This document shows positions 52,448-62,593 of a stretch of DNA of 64,000 bases, in pieces. The notes under the pieces are model-generated. The model made no database searches and was not told the origin of the DNA. It saw only the letters and a list, made by a program, of their open reading frames with translations. The position numbers were made by a program, and so were the translations under genes. The stretch comes from Notospermus geniculatus (taxonomy: Eukaryota > Nemertea > Pilidiophora > Heteronemertea > Lineidae): assembly GCA_002633025.1 (NCBI GenBank), contig NMRB01000909.1:32870-96869 (forward strand), in the 5' to 3' direction. The first letter of the stretch is position 1. Each line of letters begins with the position of its first letter.

Positions 52448-53119
52448 ATGGACAACAAAACATACACACATCTTCCCTCTCCAGTCAAAGCAACACTTGA
52501 TTACGCCATCTTTCAGGCTTTCCGTCCAGAAGGAAATATAAAAATCGACAATGTCTATGTCTGTGGGTGGAATAGATTCTACAGGATGGCCGAGCCCAAA
52601 CATAATGGTAAAATAATATCGCCTGGTAATTTGTATATCGACAAGTGCTTGTACATTCTAAACAGAACTCTCCCAGAAGACTCTGCAGATTATGGTCCTT
52701 TCACGATGGACCAGATATGGAAATTTCCAAGAGTGCCCACGATGACTTCATTGGAATGTTTGAAATATCTGCAAACCGTTCATCCAGTTTTTACAGCACT
52801 TGCACCTAACATATGTTGGGAACTGCCGCAAGACGACACTCACGTATTCACAGTGGGGGAACCACCACACAGCATTCAAAAGTCTATTGACTTCGTCCAA
52901 AACAATTTTAAAAAGGAATTGTCGGAATGCGCGGGGTTGGTTGTTGTTCCACTTGTAGTGTCCCGAGAGAAAATCGACGATGATTCAATTCGAATTATTG
53001 AGAGAGATGGATTTCACATCACTATGATTCAGTCGGATGGCCTGTGGTTTATATTGCAGTCTTGTAGGACTGCTCACTTTGAGGATATTCACTCGTGGTA
53101 CATGGTGAAAAACAAATGA
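52448..53119 (+). CDS. Viral protein of unknown function, present in two copies
   Basis: 223 residues from MDNKTYTHL. No known domain. Notable blocks are VYVCGWNRFYRMAEP, the Pro-rich turn FPRVPTMTSLE, and a hydrophobic strand pattern LVVVPLVVS near the C-terminus. The first 124 codons and the leader recur, inverted and slightly diverged, at 45008-45435. Differences between the copies are few, and most sampled ones keep the frame, so the gene was under selection until the copies parted. Confidence 0.65.
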   Translation: MDNKTYTHLPSPVKATLDYAIFQAFRPEGNIKIDNVYVCGWNRFYRMAEPKHNGKIISPGNLYIDKCLYILNRTLPEDSADYGPFTMDQIWKFPRVPTMTSLECLKYLQTVHPVFTALAPNICWELPQDDTHVFTVGEPPHSIQKSIDFVQNNFKKELSECAGLVVVPLVVSREKIDDDSIRIIERDGFHITMIQSDGLWFILQSCRTAHFEDIHSWYMVKNK

Positions 53120-53430
53120 ATATTCCACTGTTGAAAATCTACAAATACTGGATGCGGTAAATTGCAGTGAGGGGTTGGACTAGTGATCTTGTTGGAAGAA
53201 AGTTTGCTCACTTTTGTCAAACTGGCCGTATTCATTTTGGGTGTTCGTTTTAATCGGGGTTCACCGCACGCGAACCGTGTGTGATATTGACACATAGAGA
53301 CAACAAATGGCCTAAATCCCACTGTCGCATATTTCAGACGCGGTTTCATCACTACCCGACAAATCCTTTGCTCGGTTCACTGCATTCCTGGTCAAGTTCA
53401 CGCGGGGTACATCAATTTTCATGGGCATGA
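53120..53430. other. Spacer between viral genes
   Basis: Host-like composition with no gene recognised. It ends at the shared upstream module of the giant gene. Confidence 0.4.
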
Positions 53431-53511
53431 ACATGGTAGGTGTGGAAAATAGGCCTTTGTCTGCTAGGTGATAGGTTAGTGGATCCACGGGGAACTATAT
53501 CCAGTATTTAA
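53431..53511 (+). promoter_or_regulatory. Viral promoter module with TATTTAA box
   Basis: ACATGGTAGGTGTGGAAAAT at 53431 and ATCCAGTATTTAAAC with TATTTAA at 53505-53511, 47 nt before the ATG at 53552. The layout matches 22874-22963. Confidence 0.6.
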
Positions 53512-53551
53512 ACAAAGCAATTAGCGTCGAAAACACCGTGTAAAGTTTGAC

Positions 53552-54883
53552 ATGGATAGAAAATACAAAAAACGTGTTCGAAAGCACGGTGATGAAGGAG
53601 CCGAACGGCATGATGAGACGTTTAACAAAGACCAAACGGCTGTGTTTGATGAAGGGAGGATCTCAGTCGTTACTGGTTTTGATGATGCGATACAAGAAGG
53701 CACGGACAAGGAACAGAAGGTTCGAAGCGCTAAAAAACGGAAAATCAACCCAACAGAGCGCGTCGCTTCCCGTGATATCTATTTCAAATCACTTCTACTC
53801 GAAATCATCGAGGAGATAAACTCTACTACGCATTATGAAATCAACATTCAAATGCAGTATGTTCACTGGGTGAATGGGCAGGAATCTGGTCATTGGACCT
53901 TGAACGATTTCAACAATGCTAACTTCGTGAACGTCGCGTTTTCTAACGAAGATATGAGTTTGATGAAACTGATATTCATTGTGTATCTGCACAAAACGTT
54001 CAATAGAACAATGTTCAATTTTCTAACATTAACTGACATTTACGAAATGTTGGCTCAGTTGCAAATTACATCGGCGGAAATTGTGTCTAAAACTTTGAGA
54101 GACATGGGACAATTGCAGCTGAATGACCCACCGAGTTGCCGGGTGACATGCTGCAGGGTTGGAAAGGGACATGATAAATCGAGTTATTTCTTGTTGTCCT
54201 TCATCAATGATAGGTTTTATCATTTCATTACCCATGAGGTCGCGTTTTCTCCAGCGTACAAAATGACACACGCTTCCCTCGTTGCTTTCAGGACACACGC
54301 GAGAATTACAAGTTTGTTAACTTGTATATTCAGAATTGGCTTGGCTATGGACAATTTACATATTAACTGTTATACACATGTGAAAGATACGAAATTTAAA
54401 TGGTATGAAGTAAATGGTATATCATTAGAAGACATATCTAAGGATGTTAGTCGTTTATCGCAAGTGATAACAAAAGGATCCAAAGCCGTTGATTTAACAG
54501 AATTGGATAAACTATTAATCAAATTTAGTAAATATCACACTTATCTGTTTAATCGGCGAATTGATAGCAACGTAACCGAGTTTTTTACTGAGGTATTCAA
54601 GAATGTATGTAAAGTAACCGTCAATGTCGAAAAGATGTCCAATTTTAAGTCACGGGGGGTAACGATAAAGGAAATTGGCTTATTATCATTACACAATTTC
54701 CATAAGGAGTTGAGGCAATTCTTAGATGAAAATGAGTTTAATCCAGAAGATTATCATAATTTAGACGCGAAACACCTAGATACATATTCGAAATCGTTAA
54801 AGAATACCAATACATTATGCAATAATATTGTTGATTTGTTGGACCACGAAGAGTCATACATTAAAGGTAACACTATGCAATAA
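53552..54883 (+). CDS. Giant tegument-sized viral protein, 5' segment
   Basis: 443 codons from MDRKYKKRVRKHGDE. The N-terminus is basic with a likely nuclear signal (KVRSAKKRKINP). The rest is mixed helix/strand with no known domain. The frame ends just after a 58 bp tandem duplication (copies start at 54812 and 54870), which shifts the reading frame by one. The protein continues in another frame in the next segment. Size, charge and position suggest a structural or tegument protein, but nothing in the sequence proves it. Confidence 0.65.
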   Translation: MDRKYKKRVRKHGDEGAERHDETFNKDQTAVFDEGRISVVTGFDDAIQEGTDKEQKVRSAKKRKINPTERVASRDIYFKSLLLEIIEEINSTTHYEINIQMQYVHWVNGQESGHWTLNDFNNANFVNVAFSNEDMSLMKLIFIVYLHKTFNRTMFNFLTLTDIYEMLAQLQITSAEIVSKTLRDMGQLQLNDPPSCRVTCCRVGKGHDKSSYFLLSFINDRFYHFITHEVAFSPAYKMTHASLVAFRTHARITSLLTCIFRIGLAMDNLHINCYTHVKDTKFKWYEVNGISLEDISKDVSRLSQVITKGSKAVDLTELDKLLIKFSKYHTYLFNRRIDSNVTEFFTEVFKNVCKVTVNVEKMSNFKSRGVTIKEIGLLSLHNFHKELRQFLDENEFNPEDYHNLDAKHLDTYSKSLKNTNTLCNNIVDLLDHEESYIKGNTMQ

Positions 54884-54927
54884 TGTTAATGATTTGTTGG
54901 AACACGAAGAGTCATACATTAAAGGTT
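54812..54927 (+). repeat. 58 bp tandem duplication breaking the giant gene
   Basis: ACATTATGCAATAATATTG at 54812 and ACACTATGCAATAATGTTA at 54870 each begin a 58 bp copy ending CATACATTAAAGGT. The copies differ at several bases. 58 is not a multiple of three, so the frame is lost. Confidence 0.9.
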
Positions 54928-55667
54928 TATTTCAAACCAATGCAGAGAAATTTGCTTTGGTGCAGTTTAATGACTCTCGAATCAAGCGCATTTTTCAAGG
55001 TGGTTTTATATATTTGATTAATGGACTAAAGGAGTGTCTTGATTTGTTTCTCGGGAATATTTTGAAGAATAAAATAATTCCTCGAGTTAAAGGGATATTA
55101 TCACGAATCGACAGTAGTAATATATATTCCCAACATATGTTCACAATAAAACTGAGTGCATCAGAAACTAAACATTTCGAGAAAATCTACAGCATTTTAC
55201 AAAATATGAATGATTCATTTAGAGATGCAAAGGCAGTCGTGAATTTATTATTAACAGAAGAACGGGTTATCCACGATACCTGTTCCCAGATTGTCCAGTT
55301 ACAAGATGTTTTCTGTCAAGGTCAACCCAAAGAAATGCTACTTAATGAGCATGTGTTATCTGATACGTTCAAACGAGCATATATGTCATTATTGGACGAT
55401 TTTGAAACAAACATTGACAAACCAGTAACATTGAAACACAACCCTACGAGTTTTTTACAGGTGAAACAATCATTAGCGTGCATAGAGGAGTATTTACAGG
55501 TTTTAAACCAACCTATATCAACTCCAAATTGTGTCAGGTTGCTAGAAAAGGATAGTAAGATTCTGAAAAGGTTAATGAAAAAATGTAGTGATCAAATGAA
55601 ACAAACCTCGCTAATCAAATCTGAATACATAGAAGGCATCGTCGACTCGCTGCATTTGACAGGTTAA
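54828..55667 (+). pseudogene. Giant viral protein, middle segment
   Basis: This frame has no start of its own. The real coding part begins inside the second copy of the 58 bp duplication (about 54870) and runs about 265 codons to a stop at 55665-55667. It is helix-rich (DSFRDAKAVVNLLLTEERV, ending LIKSEYIEGIVDSLHLT). It ends where a 92 bp tandem duplication shifts the frame again. Apart from the two duplications the segment is clean, so the breaks are recent or are assembly errors. Confidence 0.65.
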
Positions 55668-55752
55668 TGAAAAAATGTAGTGATCAGGTGAAAGAAACCT
55701 CGCTAATCAAATCAGAATACATAGAAAGCATCGTCGATTCGCTGCATTTGAC
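55569..55752 (+). repeat. 92 bp tandem duplication breaking the giant gene
   Basis: Copies start AGGTTAATGAAAAAATGTAG at 55569 and 55661 and differ at several bases (for example ATGAAACAA against GTGAAAGAA). 92 leaves a remainder of two on division by three. With the 58 bp duplication the total is 150, so the frame of the 3' segment is the same as that of the 5' segment. Confidence 0.9.
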
Positions 55753-58700
55753 GTTACATAGCGTGGATGAGGCGAATTTCACCGCTTACCGCGACCTCCA
55801 TATGCACCTGGGATTGATCGATGACCGTTTGAAAGAAAAAACGAGTCACACATTCGTCACCACTAAACTTACACCGTTAGTGGAATATAACATCGTAGGA
55901 ACGGTTTCGAAGTTTTTTCAAAATTCTGAGGCGTCCACGCCAAGTACGATTTCATTCAACGTGGAATACCTCTCACAAAAAAAACAATTCGTGATTGATG
56001 GTGACGGATATTTGTCATACTTTCTAAACGAAGATACACATGACACACTCCACGAAATTATTTTCTATAATGAACATCATGAGGGTATATTTTCCGAATT
56101 GTATCAGCACAGACTCGATCTCGATAAGGTATACAATACGTTGCAAAAGAACTTTAAGAAATGTCTGAAGATTCTGTATCCCGAAATGTACAGCCTTTAC
56201 CAAAAATTGAAAGATGATATGGGTAATTGGGTGGCGTTGAATTTCTGTCCCGTGAGCGCTATTTTACATGATATTTACCAACTCTTTGGGATTCCCAGTA
56301 CAATTTCACCACATGACTTACGGGAAAATGTGTTTCGTGCGATTGAACGAGAATTTCAAGAAAATTCAGGAAGTTTGAAGGAAATCGATGATGTTAAATG
56401 TCAAATCGAATGTCGACTGAAGAAAATAAAATGGGATGCGCAAATTAGAGATGATACCATAGATAAAAGCACCTTTGAATCGGTGCGAGACTTTTTAAAA
56501 CTCGAAGATGAATTAAACAAAAAAATAGATGCCGATTTTAAATCTACGCAAGAATCATTCTTCCTTAATATAGATAAAACTATCACATCCCTGTCACGAC
56601 CGATTAAACATCAGGATATAACGGAAGTTTTTTTTCTATACGAAGAAAAACTGAACACAGTTTTCGACCTATATCGAATCTTACATGATAATGATATTCT
56701 AATGAAGTATCAAACGCAATTAACACGATGTTCCTCTCGTGACCAAATGCAAACTAATCTTGAAAAACTCCAGAAGTTATTTTGGACTTCATCAGAAATG
56801 TTTCTCTCAGAGATTGTTCGTCTCCATATCGTTGGAATTACGATACTCTTACACCGTGAGGACTGTTTGCATCAATTTGGCAACTTTGATCCTTCTGACG
56901 TATCTCACGTGCGGTTTGTTATTTTCGAATTCGACGAAATATTAATAAACGCTGTTTTAAAACGGAATATGGAGCAGGATGAAACTTCCATGGACTTGGA
57001 TCGACCAGGTCAGGTATTTGAGATTGGAAGATCGAGGGATTTAGAATGTAACAACCAGCTCCTACAAAGGATAAAGAATGCTGACGTGTGGAGGATCGGA
57101 CATCGTGTGTACGATTTACTCCCGTCCATTCGCGAATACCTCTTTAATTCGCCAGTCGATGTTGACGTCATTCGAAATTGTTTCGTGTTAAAAGAACAAT
57201 CCCCACAGGTATACAGCATATTGGAGGAATGTCATACATTCATTCAGAAATACAATAATGACATTAGGAATGATTCTATATGTCCTTCGCTGTTCACCCT
57301 GAAAGATGTAGACACATTCAAAGATGACCTGAGTAAAAAGAAAGAGAACTTTCTACACGTCACCAGTAAATATTTATCCACAAAAAAATACGCGCAGCTT
57401 CATGAATACATAAAAAACTGTATTGAACAGGTGGGTAAGGAAAACATAGATATTCAGCAAAAATTATCAAAACTCGGAAATGATATCAGAGATACGATTG
57501 ATGGTGTGTTTGATAGATATGATGGGATGATTAAAGATTATCATCACCCTGTCCAGTCGATTAACGCAATCATCAAACGGTATTATGAAACAATTGTACG
57601 TTTTGTCCCACGTATAGATGCGATACAATCAGGAACACACCCCTTGGATATAAAACTAGACCAGCTCATTGAGGAATCGATGTTACGTAATATCATAAAC
57701 GCCACTGACGGCGCTCACCTGAGACAACTCAAGTACCATTACTCTGGTTTTGTGAGGTATCTGTCTGACATCAAACACAGTTTAATTACTTGGAAATCAA
57801 GACCTCAGGATTTTGTTCTCGAAGAAAAAAACGAAAGAGACAATCTGCCGATATACCCTCCACGTGTATTACCTATAGAATTTGTTAAATATCAAAACGT
57901 TCTGACCAAAACCGCCGAATCATCAGTGGCCGATACGTTCGATTATTCGATATTTAAAGACGTTTTTTCTACCTTGTCCAAGGAAACTGACGAATTGAAA
58001 AAAGAATTCGAAAAGGAGTTTGAAATGTTAACCAACTTAGGTAAAAAAGTTACTAAGATACTTTCTATGGCAAGACCTAGTCACGTGTATCTGAATCTTC
58101 CATCCCTGACAGATATACAGCAAAATGCCAAAATTGTACAGAGTTTTATTGCTGAATTTAATCAGCTCCGACTCACATTTTTCTGTGTCAGTGTAGACAA
58201 AAATACGGCAATCTTGTCAAACGTCAAAGATGAAATTGCGAAACAATTATCTCTACAAAAGGCCATTGACATTTTAAAATCTAGCTGTGGTAAAATAACT
58301 GCAATTGAAAAATGGTGTAAAGACAAATTTGCAGAAGTTTTTGTAAATAAACGTTTATATTTTACCGAAAGTGTGGATGTTCACATCGAGCAATTGCAAT
58401 TCATAATTACCGACTTGAACCTGAACAGTAATTTTCCACCACCGAACGAATGTAAAATGGACATGTTAAGTTTAATGACCAAAACTACCCAACTAGATTC
58501 CACAGTTCTAAAGGATCGCACTACGTTACGAATTCTAAGCGAAGTTAGCAAATTTAAACAAATGATCAAAACTAAGACTGTGTTAGAAAGTACCCCTGAG
58601 TACAACGAGGTTCTATATTTCCTCATCAAAACGATTAAACAGTCCTCGGATAGTGTACAGGTTTATAGCTACAAATCCTATAATGCAGAAGAATTTTTCT

Positions 58701-59917
58701 TAATGATGTCAATGGCCGTTTTTCATCATTACCTATTGAGGAAGGAGCTAAAGTTTATTTTGATTAACACATTAGCACCCGGACATAGTTTAGAAGACTT
58801 ATATAAAAACACAGAACTTCTTTATATCAATACAGATGGTTTTAAAAAGAGCATAATCAACTCCACGTGGTTTCCAGAAGCCTTCAAAATCAAATCCAAT
58901 TTGACGTTCACGGAATGGTTAAAATACGTCTCTTTACCTATACTGGTAAACAATGCGAATAAATTTGGCTTTACGGATGAACAACTTCGTATTCTGTCAA
59001 ACGTTTTACATTATCGTAACGATGTTACCGACTTTACATTTGCAGAATTTGAGGTTTTATTGCACGTGGTCGCTATTACGTTGAATGTCAAATTTATTTT
59101 GACGTATGAAATCGCAGAAAACTTACATCGCGTAAAAGTCCGCATAACACATGCGCATAAAATATCGTACAGAGACTGCATATCCCAATTGCTGAATATG
59201 GATCATCACCTCTACAAATATCCGTTCATTCTACTTTATTTATATAATACCTTTCATGACATTTCATCCGAACCGTCTGCGATTAAAAAAGTCTACTTAG
59301 TTTCATATAATTTCGATGGTAAACCGCCGATTGTGTACGAAATTGAAAATGAAAAAAATACGACTCGCACATACAATTATCTCCATAATATCATTCCAAT
59401 TTCTTTTTTGGATGAGACGGATAGGTTTTTGATAAAACCTCAGATCGATATTAATTCTACAGATACTGTGGAATACCCTAAACGGCATTCGTCATACGTT
59501 CCCATACAAAAAGGAGGCATATTAAAAGATAATGACCCTCCCACCGAGCCAAATATAAACACAACAAAGAATAAAATACTCGACGATGATATTGATAACC
59601 TCGCGGACATATTTAAAAAATCAGCAAACATAAGCACAGATTCCGACTCGGTAAAACCTGCTCCGAAAGGAAAACAGGAACTCGTTAGGAAGTCAAGTCT
59701 CCGAAGCGATCAGGCCCTTAACGAGGATGTCAAAAGGAAAGACAAATTGCCAAAGGAAGAAAAGGCCAAATTAGATCAACAATCCACAGAGAAGAATAAA
59801 GCGGAAACTCAACAATCCACAGAGCAGAATAAAGTGGAAACTCAACGATCAAATTCTCTAAATTTCGTTGCTGATTATTTGAGGAAACTGAAGCAACAAC
59901 TATCACAAATTACGTAA
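55667..59917 (+). CDS. Giant viral protein, 3' segment
   Basis: 1416 open codons without a stop in AT-rich viral DNA. The ATG at 55667 lies in the second duplicate and is probably internal. Most of the chain is predicted helical or coiled-coil-like (for example TLSKETDELKKEFEKEFEML). Around residue 1126 FAEFEVLLHVVAITLNVKFI resembles the helix-strand core of OTU-type proteases, but no catalytic Cys or His context is seen, so no enzyme is claimed. The C-terminus is a Lys/Glu/Gln-rich tail with an 11-residue tandem repeat (TQQSTEKNKAE). With the two upstream segments it forms one gene of just over 2,000 codons. The last third is duplicated at 60704-62546. Confidence 0.7.
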   Translation: MKKCSDQVKETSLIKSEYIESIVDSLHLTLHSVDEANFTAYRDLHMHLGLIDDRLKEKTSHTFVTTKLTPLVEYNIVGTVSKFFQNSEASTPSTISFNVEYLSQKKQFVIDGDGYLSYFLNEDTHDTLHEIIFYNEHHEGIFSELYQHRLDLDKVYNTLQKNFKKCLKILYPEMYSLYQKLKDDMGNWVALNFCPVSAILHDIYQLFGIPSTISPHDLRENVFRAIEREFQENSGSLKEIDDVKCQIECRLKKIKWDAQIRDDTIDKSTFESVRDFLKLEDELNKKIDADFKSTQESFFLNIDKTITSLSRPIKHQDITEVFFLYEEKLNTVFDLYRILHDNDILMKYQTQLTRCSSRDQMQTNLEKLQKLFWTSSEMFLSEIVRLHIVGITILLHREDCLHQFGNFDPSDVSHVRFVIFEFDEILINAVLKRNMEQDETSMDLDRPGQVFEIGRSRDLECNNQLLQRIKNADVWRIGHRVYDLLPSIREYLFNSPVDVDVIRNCFVLKEQSPQVYSILEECHTFIQKYNNDIRNDSICPSLFTLKDVDTFKDDLSKKKENFLHVTSKYLSTKKYAQLHEYIKNCIEQVGKENIDIQQKLSKLGNDIRDTIDGVFDRYDGMIKDYHHPVQSINAIIKRYYETIVRFVPRIDAIQSGTHPLDIKLDQLIEESMLRNIINATDGAHLRQLKYHYSGFVRYLSDIKHSLITWKSRPQDFVLEEKNERDNLPIYPPRVLPIEFVKYQNVLTKTAESSVADTFDYSIFKDVFSTLSKETDELKKEFEKEFEMLTNLGKKVTKILSMARPSHVYLNLPSLTDIQQNAKIVQSFIAEFNQLRLTFFCVSVDKNTAILSNVKDEIAKQLSLQKAIDILKSSCGKITAIEKWCKDKFAEVFVNKRLYFTESVDVHIEQLQFIITDLNLNSNFPPPNECKMDMLSLMTKTTQLDSTVLKDRTTLRILSEVSKFKQMIKTKTVLESTPEYNEVLYFLIKTIKQSSDSVQVYSYKSYNAEEFFLMMSMAVFHHYLLRKELKFILINTLAPGHSLEDLYKNTELLYINTDGFKKSIINSTWFPEAFKIKSNLTFTEWLKYVSLPILVNNANKFGFTDEQLRILSNVLHYRNDVTDFTFAEFEVLLHVVAITLNVKFILTYEIAENLHRVKVRITHAHKISYRDCISQLLNMDHHLYKYPFILLYLYNTFHDISSEPSAIKKVYLVSYNFDGKPPIVYEIENEKNTTRTYNYLHNIIPISFLDETDRFLIKPQIDINSTDTVEYPKRHSSYVPIQKGGILKDNDPPTEPNINTTKNKILDDDIDNLADIFKKSANISTDSDSVKPAPKGKQELVRKSSLRSDQALNEDVKRKDKLPKEEKAKLDQQSTEKNKAETQQSTEQNKVETQRSNSLNFVADYLRKLKQQLSQIT

Positions 59918-60490
59918 ATTTGTCGGAAAGAGTCCAACTTGTGGAGGAAAGAACAGAAACACTTTCAGTTGTACATTTCTTTGTACAGTTTGATAAGGAC
60001 ATCCCCGTGACATGGTAAGGGATGGCACCAGCAAGCCAGTTCTTTCCCGCTCAGTTCGTGTAAGTGATGCATCAGGTTTTCCCTCGCATAAAGTTCGAAT
60101 TTATGGAGACTCTCCTGACGGCTGTGGTGGGCGAGGCTAAAAGGATTTCCCCATTTGTTGTCCTCTGGTTTGGCATTGGTCACGTGTCTTTCCAGGTTAC
60201 GACCTATGTAGACGTGTCTATCATCTTCCAACCACCGTTTCAGATTTCTGCAACCGATCGTTCTGATATTCACAATACGACGCGGGGCCTGTCCATCGGT
60301 ATACATCCTTTTTTTTGGTATACTAAAACGATTGTGTAAAATTGAATTAAGACTGTGAGAGAGGGAAAAAAGAAATCGCACTTTCGATGTTTTCGTGTTG
60401 AAAGTCTGAATGTGTATGTCAGATCCGACCGGCCGTGACTGGCTCTTTGCCATGATCATACCCACCAGAACTTGTGAAGGTCACGGAGCG
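58154..60490 (+). repeat. 2.35 kb tandem duplication, copy 1
   Basis: Covers the last third of the giant gene, the DUF4326 gene and its upstream flank. Copy 2 is 60704-63070 in the same orientation. Confidence 0.85.
59965..60306 (-). CDS. DUF4326-domain protein, copy 1
   Basis: 113 residues from MYTDGQAPRR at 60306; the frame is open further upstream, but the second copy shares sequence only from this Met. Motifs: VYIGRNLERHV at 32-42, KWGNPF at 51-56, then GKELACWCHPLPCHGDVL at 87-104. The YIGR, WGNPF and CWCxPxxCHGDVL series is the DUF4326 family, small proteins mostly of bacteria, phages and large DNA viruses; its function is not established. The four Cys/His of the CWC-H-CH segment could bind a metal. 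It runs antisense to the giant gene, 48 bp from its end, and was duplicated with it. Confidence 0.75.
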   Translation of the reverse strand: MYTDGQAPRRIVNIRTIGCRNLKRWLEDDRHVYIGRNLERHVTNAKPEDNKWGNPFSLAHHSRQESLHKFELYARENLMHHLHELSGKELACWCHPLPCHGDVLIKLYKEMYN

Positions 60491-60703
60491 CCCTCATTTC
60501 AAGGGGGCGGTGATAGAGGGGATGGGGTTCATAACGTGATCGACGTCGCCCACTGCCTCGCCGACTGAGAACGATGGACTGCCCACCTGATGACGGTCGG
60601 TGTAATTTCCATGTGTGTTGCACCGGGTCGGTGTTTCCCGCCAATAGACGCGGCCTGTTGTTGTTGTTGGGTTAGTTCGGATTGAGATACCCGAGTACGT
60701 GGT
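60466..60703. other. Spacer at the junction of the tandem duplication
   Basis: GC-richer DNA with a short (TTG)n run at about 60658-60668. No gene seen. The right edge at 60704 is where the duplicate of the giant gene begins. Confidence 0.5.
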
Positions 60704-62226
60704 AAATTCAATCAGCTCCGACTCACATTTTTCTGTGTCAGTGTAGACAAAAATACGGCAATCTTGTCAAACGTTAAAGATGAAATTGCGAAACAATTAT
60801 CTCTACAAAAGGCCATTGACATTTTAAAATCTAGCTGTAGCAAAATAACTGCAATTGAAAAATGGTGTAAAGACAAATTTGCAGAAGTTTTTGTAAATAA
60901 GCGTTTATATTTTACCGAATGTGTGGATGTTCACATCGAGCAAATGCAATTTTTAATAACCGACTTGAGCCTGAACAGAAATTTTCCACAACCGAACGAA
61001 TGTAAGATAGACCTGTTAAGTTTAATGACCAAAACTACCCAACTAGATTCCACAGTTCTAAAGGATCACACTACGTTACGAATTCTAAGGGAAGTTAGCA
61101 AATTTAAACAAATGATCAAAACCAAGACTGTGTTAGAAATTACCCCTGAGTACAACGAGGTTCTATATTTCCTCATTAAAACGATTAAACAGTCATCGGA
61201 TAGTGTACAGGTTTATAGCTACAAATCCTATAATGCAGAAGAACTTTTCTTAATGATGTCAATTGCAGTTTTTCATCATTACCTATTGAGGAAGGAGTTG
61301 AAGTTTATTTTGATCAACACATTCGCACCCGGTCACAGCACAGAAGACTTATATAAACGTGCAGAACTTCTTTACATCAATACAGATGGTTTTAAAAAGA
61401 GCGTAATCAACTCTGCATGGTTTCCAGAAGCCTTCAAAATCAAATCCAATTTGACCTTCACGGAATGGTTAAAATACGTCTCTTTACCTATACTGGTAAA
61501 CAATGCAAATAAATTTGGCTTTACGGATGAACAACTTCGTATTCTCTCAAACGTTTTACATTATCGTAACGAGGTTACCGACTTTACATTTGCAGAATTT
61601 GAGGTTTTATTGCACGTGGTCGCTATTACGTTGAATGTGAAGTTTATTTTGACATATGAAATCGCAGAAAACTTGCACTGTGTAAAAGTCCGCATAACAC
61701 ATGCGCATAAAATATCGTATAGAGACTGCATATCCCAATTGCTGAATATGAATCACCACCTCTGCAAATATCCGTTCATTCTACTTTATTTATATAATAC
61801 CTTTCATGACATTTCATCAGAACCGTCTGCAATTAAAAAAGTCCACTTAGTTTCATATAATTTCGATGGTAAACCGCCGCTTGTGTACGAAATTGAAAAT
61901 GAACAGAATACGACTCGCACATACAATTATCTCCGTAATATCATTCCAATTTCTTTTTTGGATGAGACTGAAAGGTTTTTGATAAAACCTCAGATCGATA
62001 TACAGCAAGGAGGCATGTTAAAAGACAATGACCCTCCCACCGAGCCAAATAAAAACATAACAAAGAGTAAAATACTCGATGATGATATTGATAACCTCGC
62101 GGACATATTTAAAAAATCAGCAAACATAAGCACAGATTCCGACTCGGTAAAACCTGCTCCGAAAGGAAAACAGGAACTCGTTAGGAAGTCAAGTCCCCAA
62201 AGCGATCAGGCCCTTAACAAGGATGT
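60704..62226 (+). pseudogene. Partial second copy of the giant gene 3' end
   Basis: Matches 58154 onward with about 5% nucleotide difference by eye. It is open in the same frame over some 500 codons but has no start, since the copy begins mid-gene after unrelated sequence. Many differences preserve the protein. The His-rich and LHVVAITLNVKF region is retained. It lacks the segment equivalent to 59458-59508 of copy 1 and continues to the N at 62227. Confidence 0.8.
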
Positions 62227-62227
62227 N
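62227..62227. other. Single N between identical 105 bp segments
   Basis: 62122-62226 and 62228-62332 are the same sequence as far as I can read. This is what unmerged overlapping contig ends look like. Confidence 0.85.
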
Positions 62228-62546
62228 AAACATAAGCACAGATTCCGACTCGGTAAAACCTGCTCCGAAAGGAAAACAGGAACTCGTTAGGAAGTCAAGT
62301 CCCCAAAGCGATCAGGCCCTTAACAAGGATGTCAAAAAGAAAGACGAATTGCCAAAGGAAGAAAAGGCCACACTAGATCAACAATCAACAGTAGAGAATG
62401 TCAAAAAGAAAGACGAATTGCCAAAGGAAGAAAAGATCAAACTAGATCAAGAGAAGAATAAAATGGAAATTCAACAATCGAAATCTATAGATTTCGTTAC
62501 TGATTATTTGAGGAAATTGAAGGAACAACTATCACAAATGACGTGA
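62228..62546 (+). pseudogene. C-terminal tail of the second giant-gene copy
   Basis: After the repeated 105 bp the frame continues with a tandem 23-residue repeat (VKKKDELPKEEK...) not present in this form in copy 1, then ends FVTDYLRKLKEQLSQMT, almost as copy 1 does. The short tail has expanded and contracted differently in the two copies. Confidence 0.7.
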
Positions 62547-62593
62547 AATTGTCGGAAAGAGTCCCACTTGTGGAGGAAACAACAGAAACACTT

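Noticed and set aside
52094-52603. 169-residue minus-strand frame
   Set aside because: Antisense shadow spanning the end of one viral gene and the start of the next.
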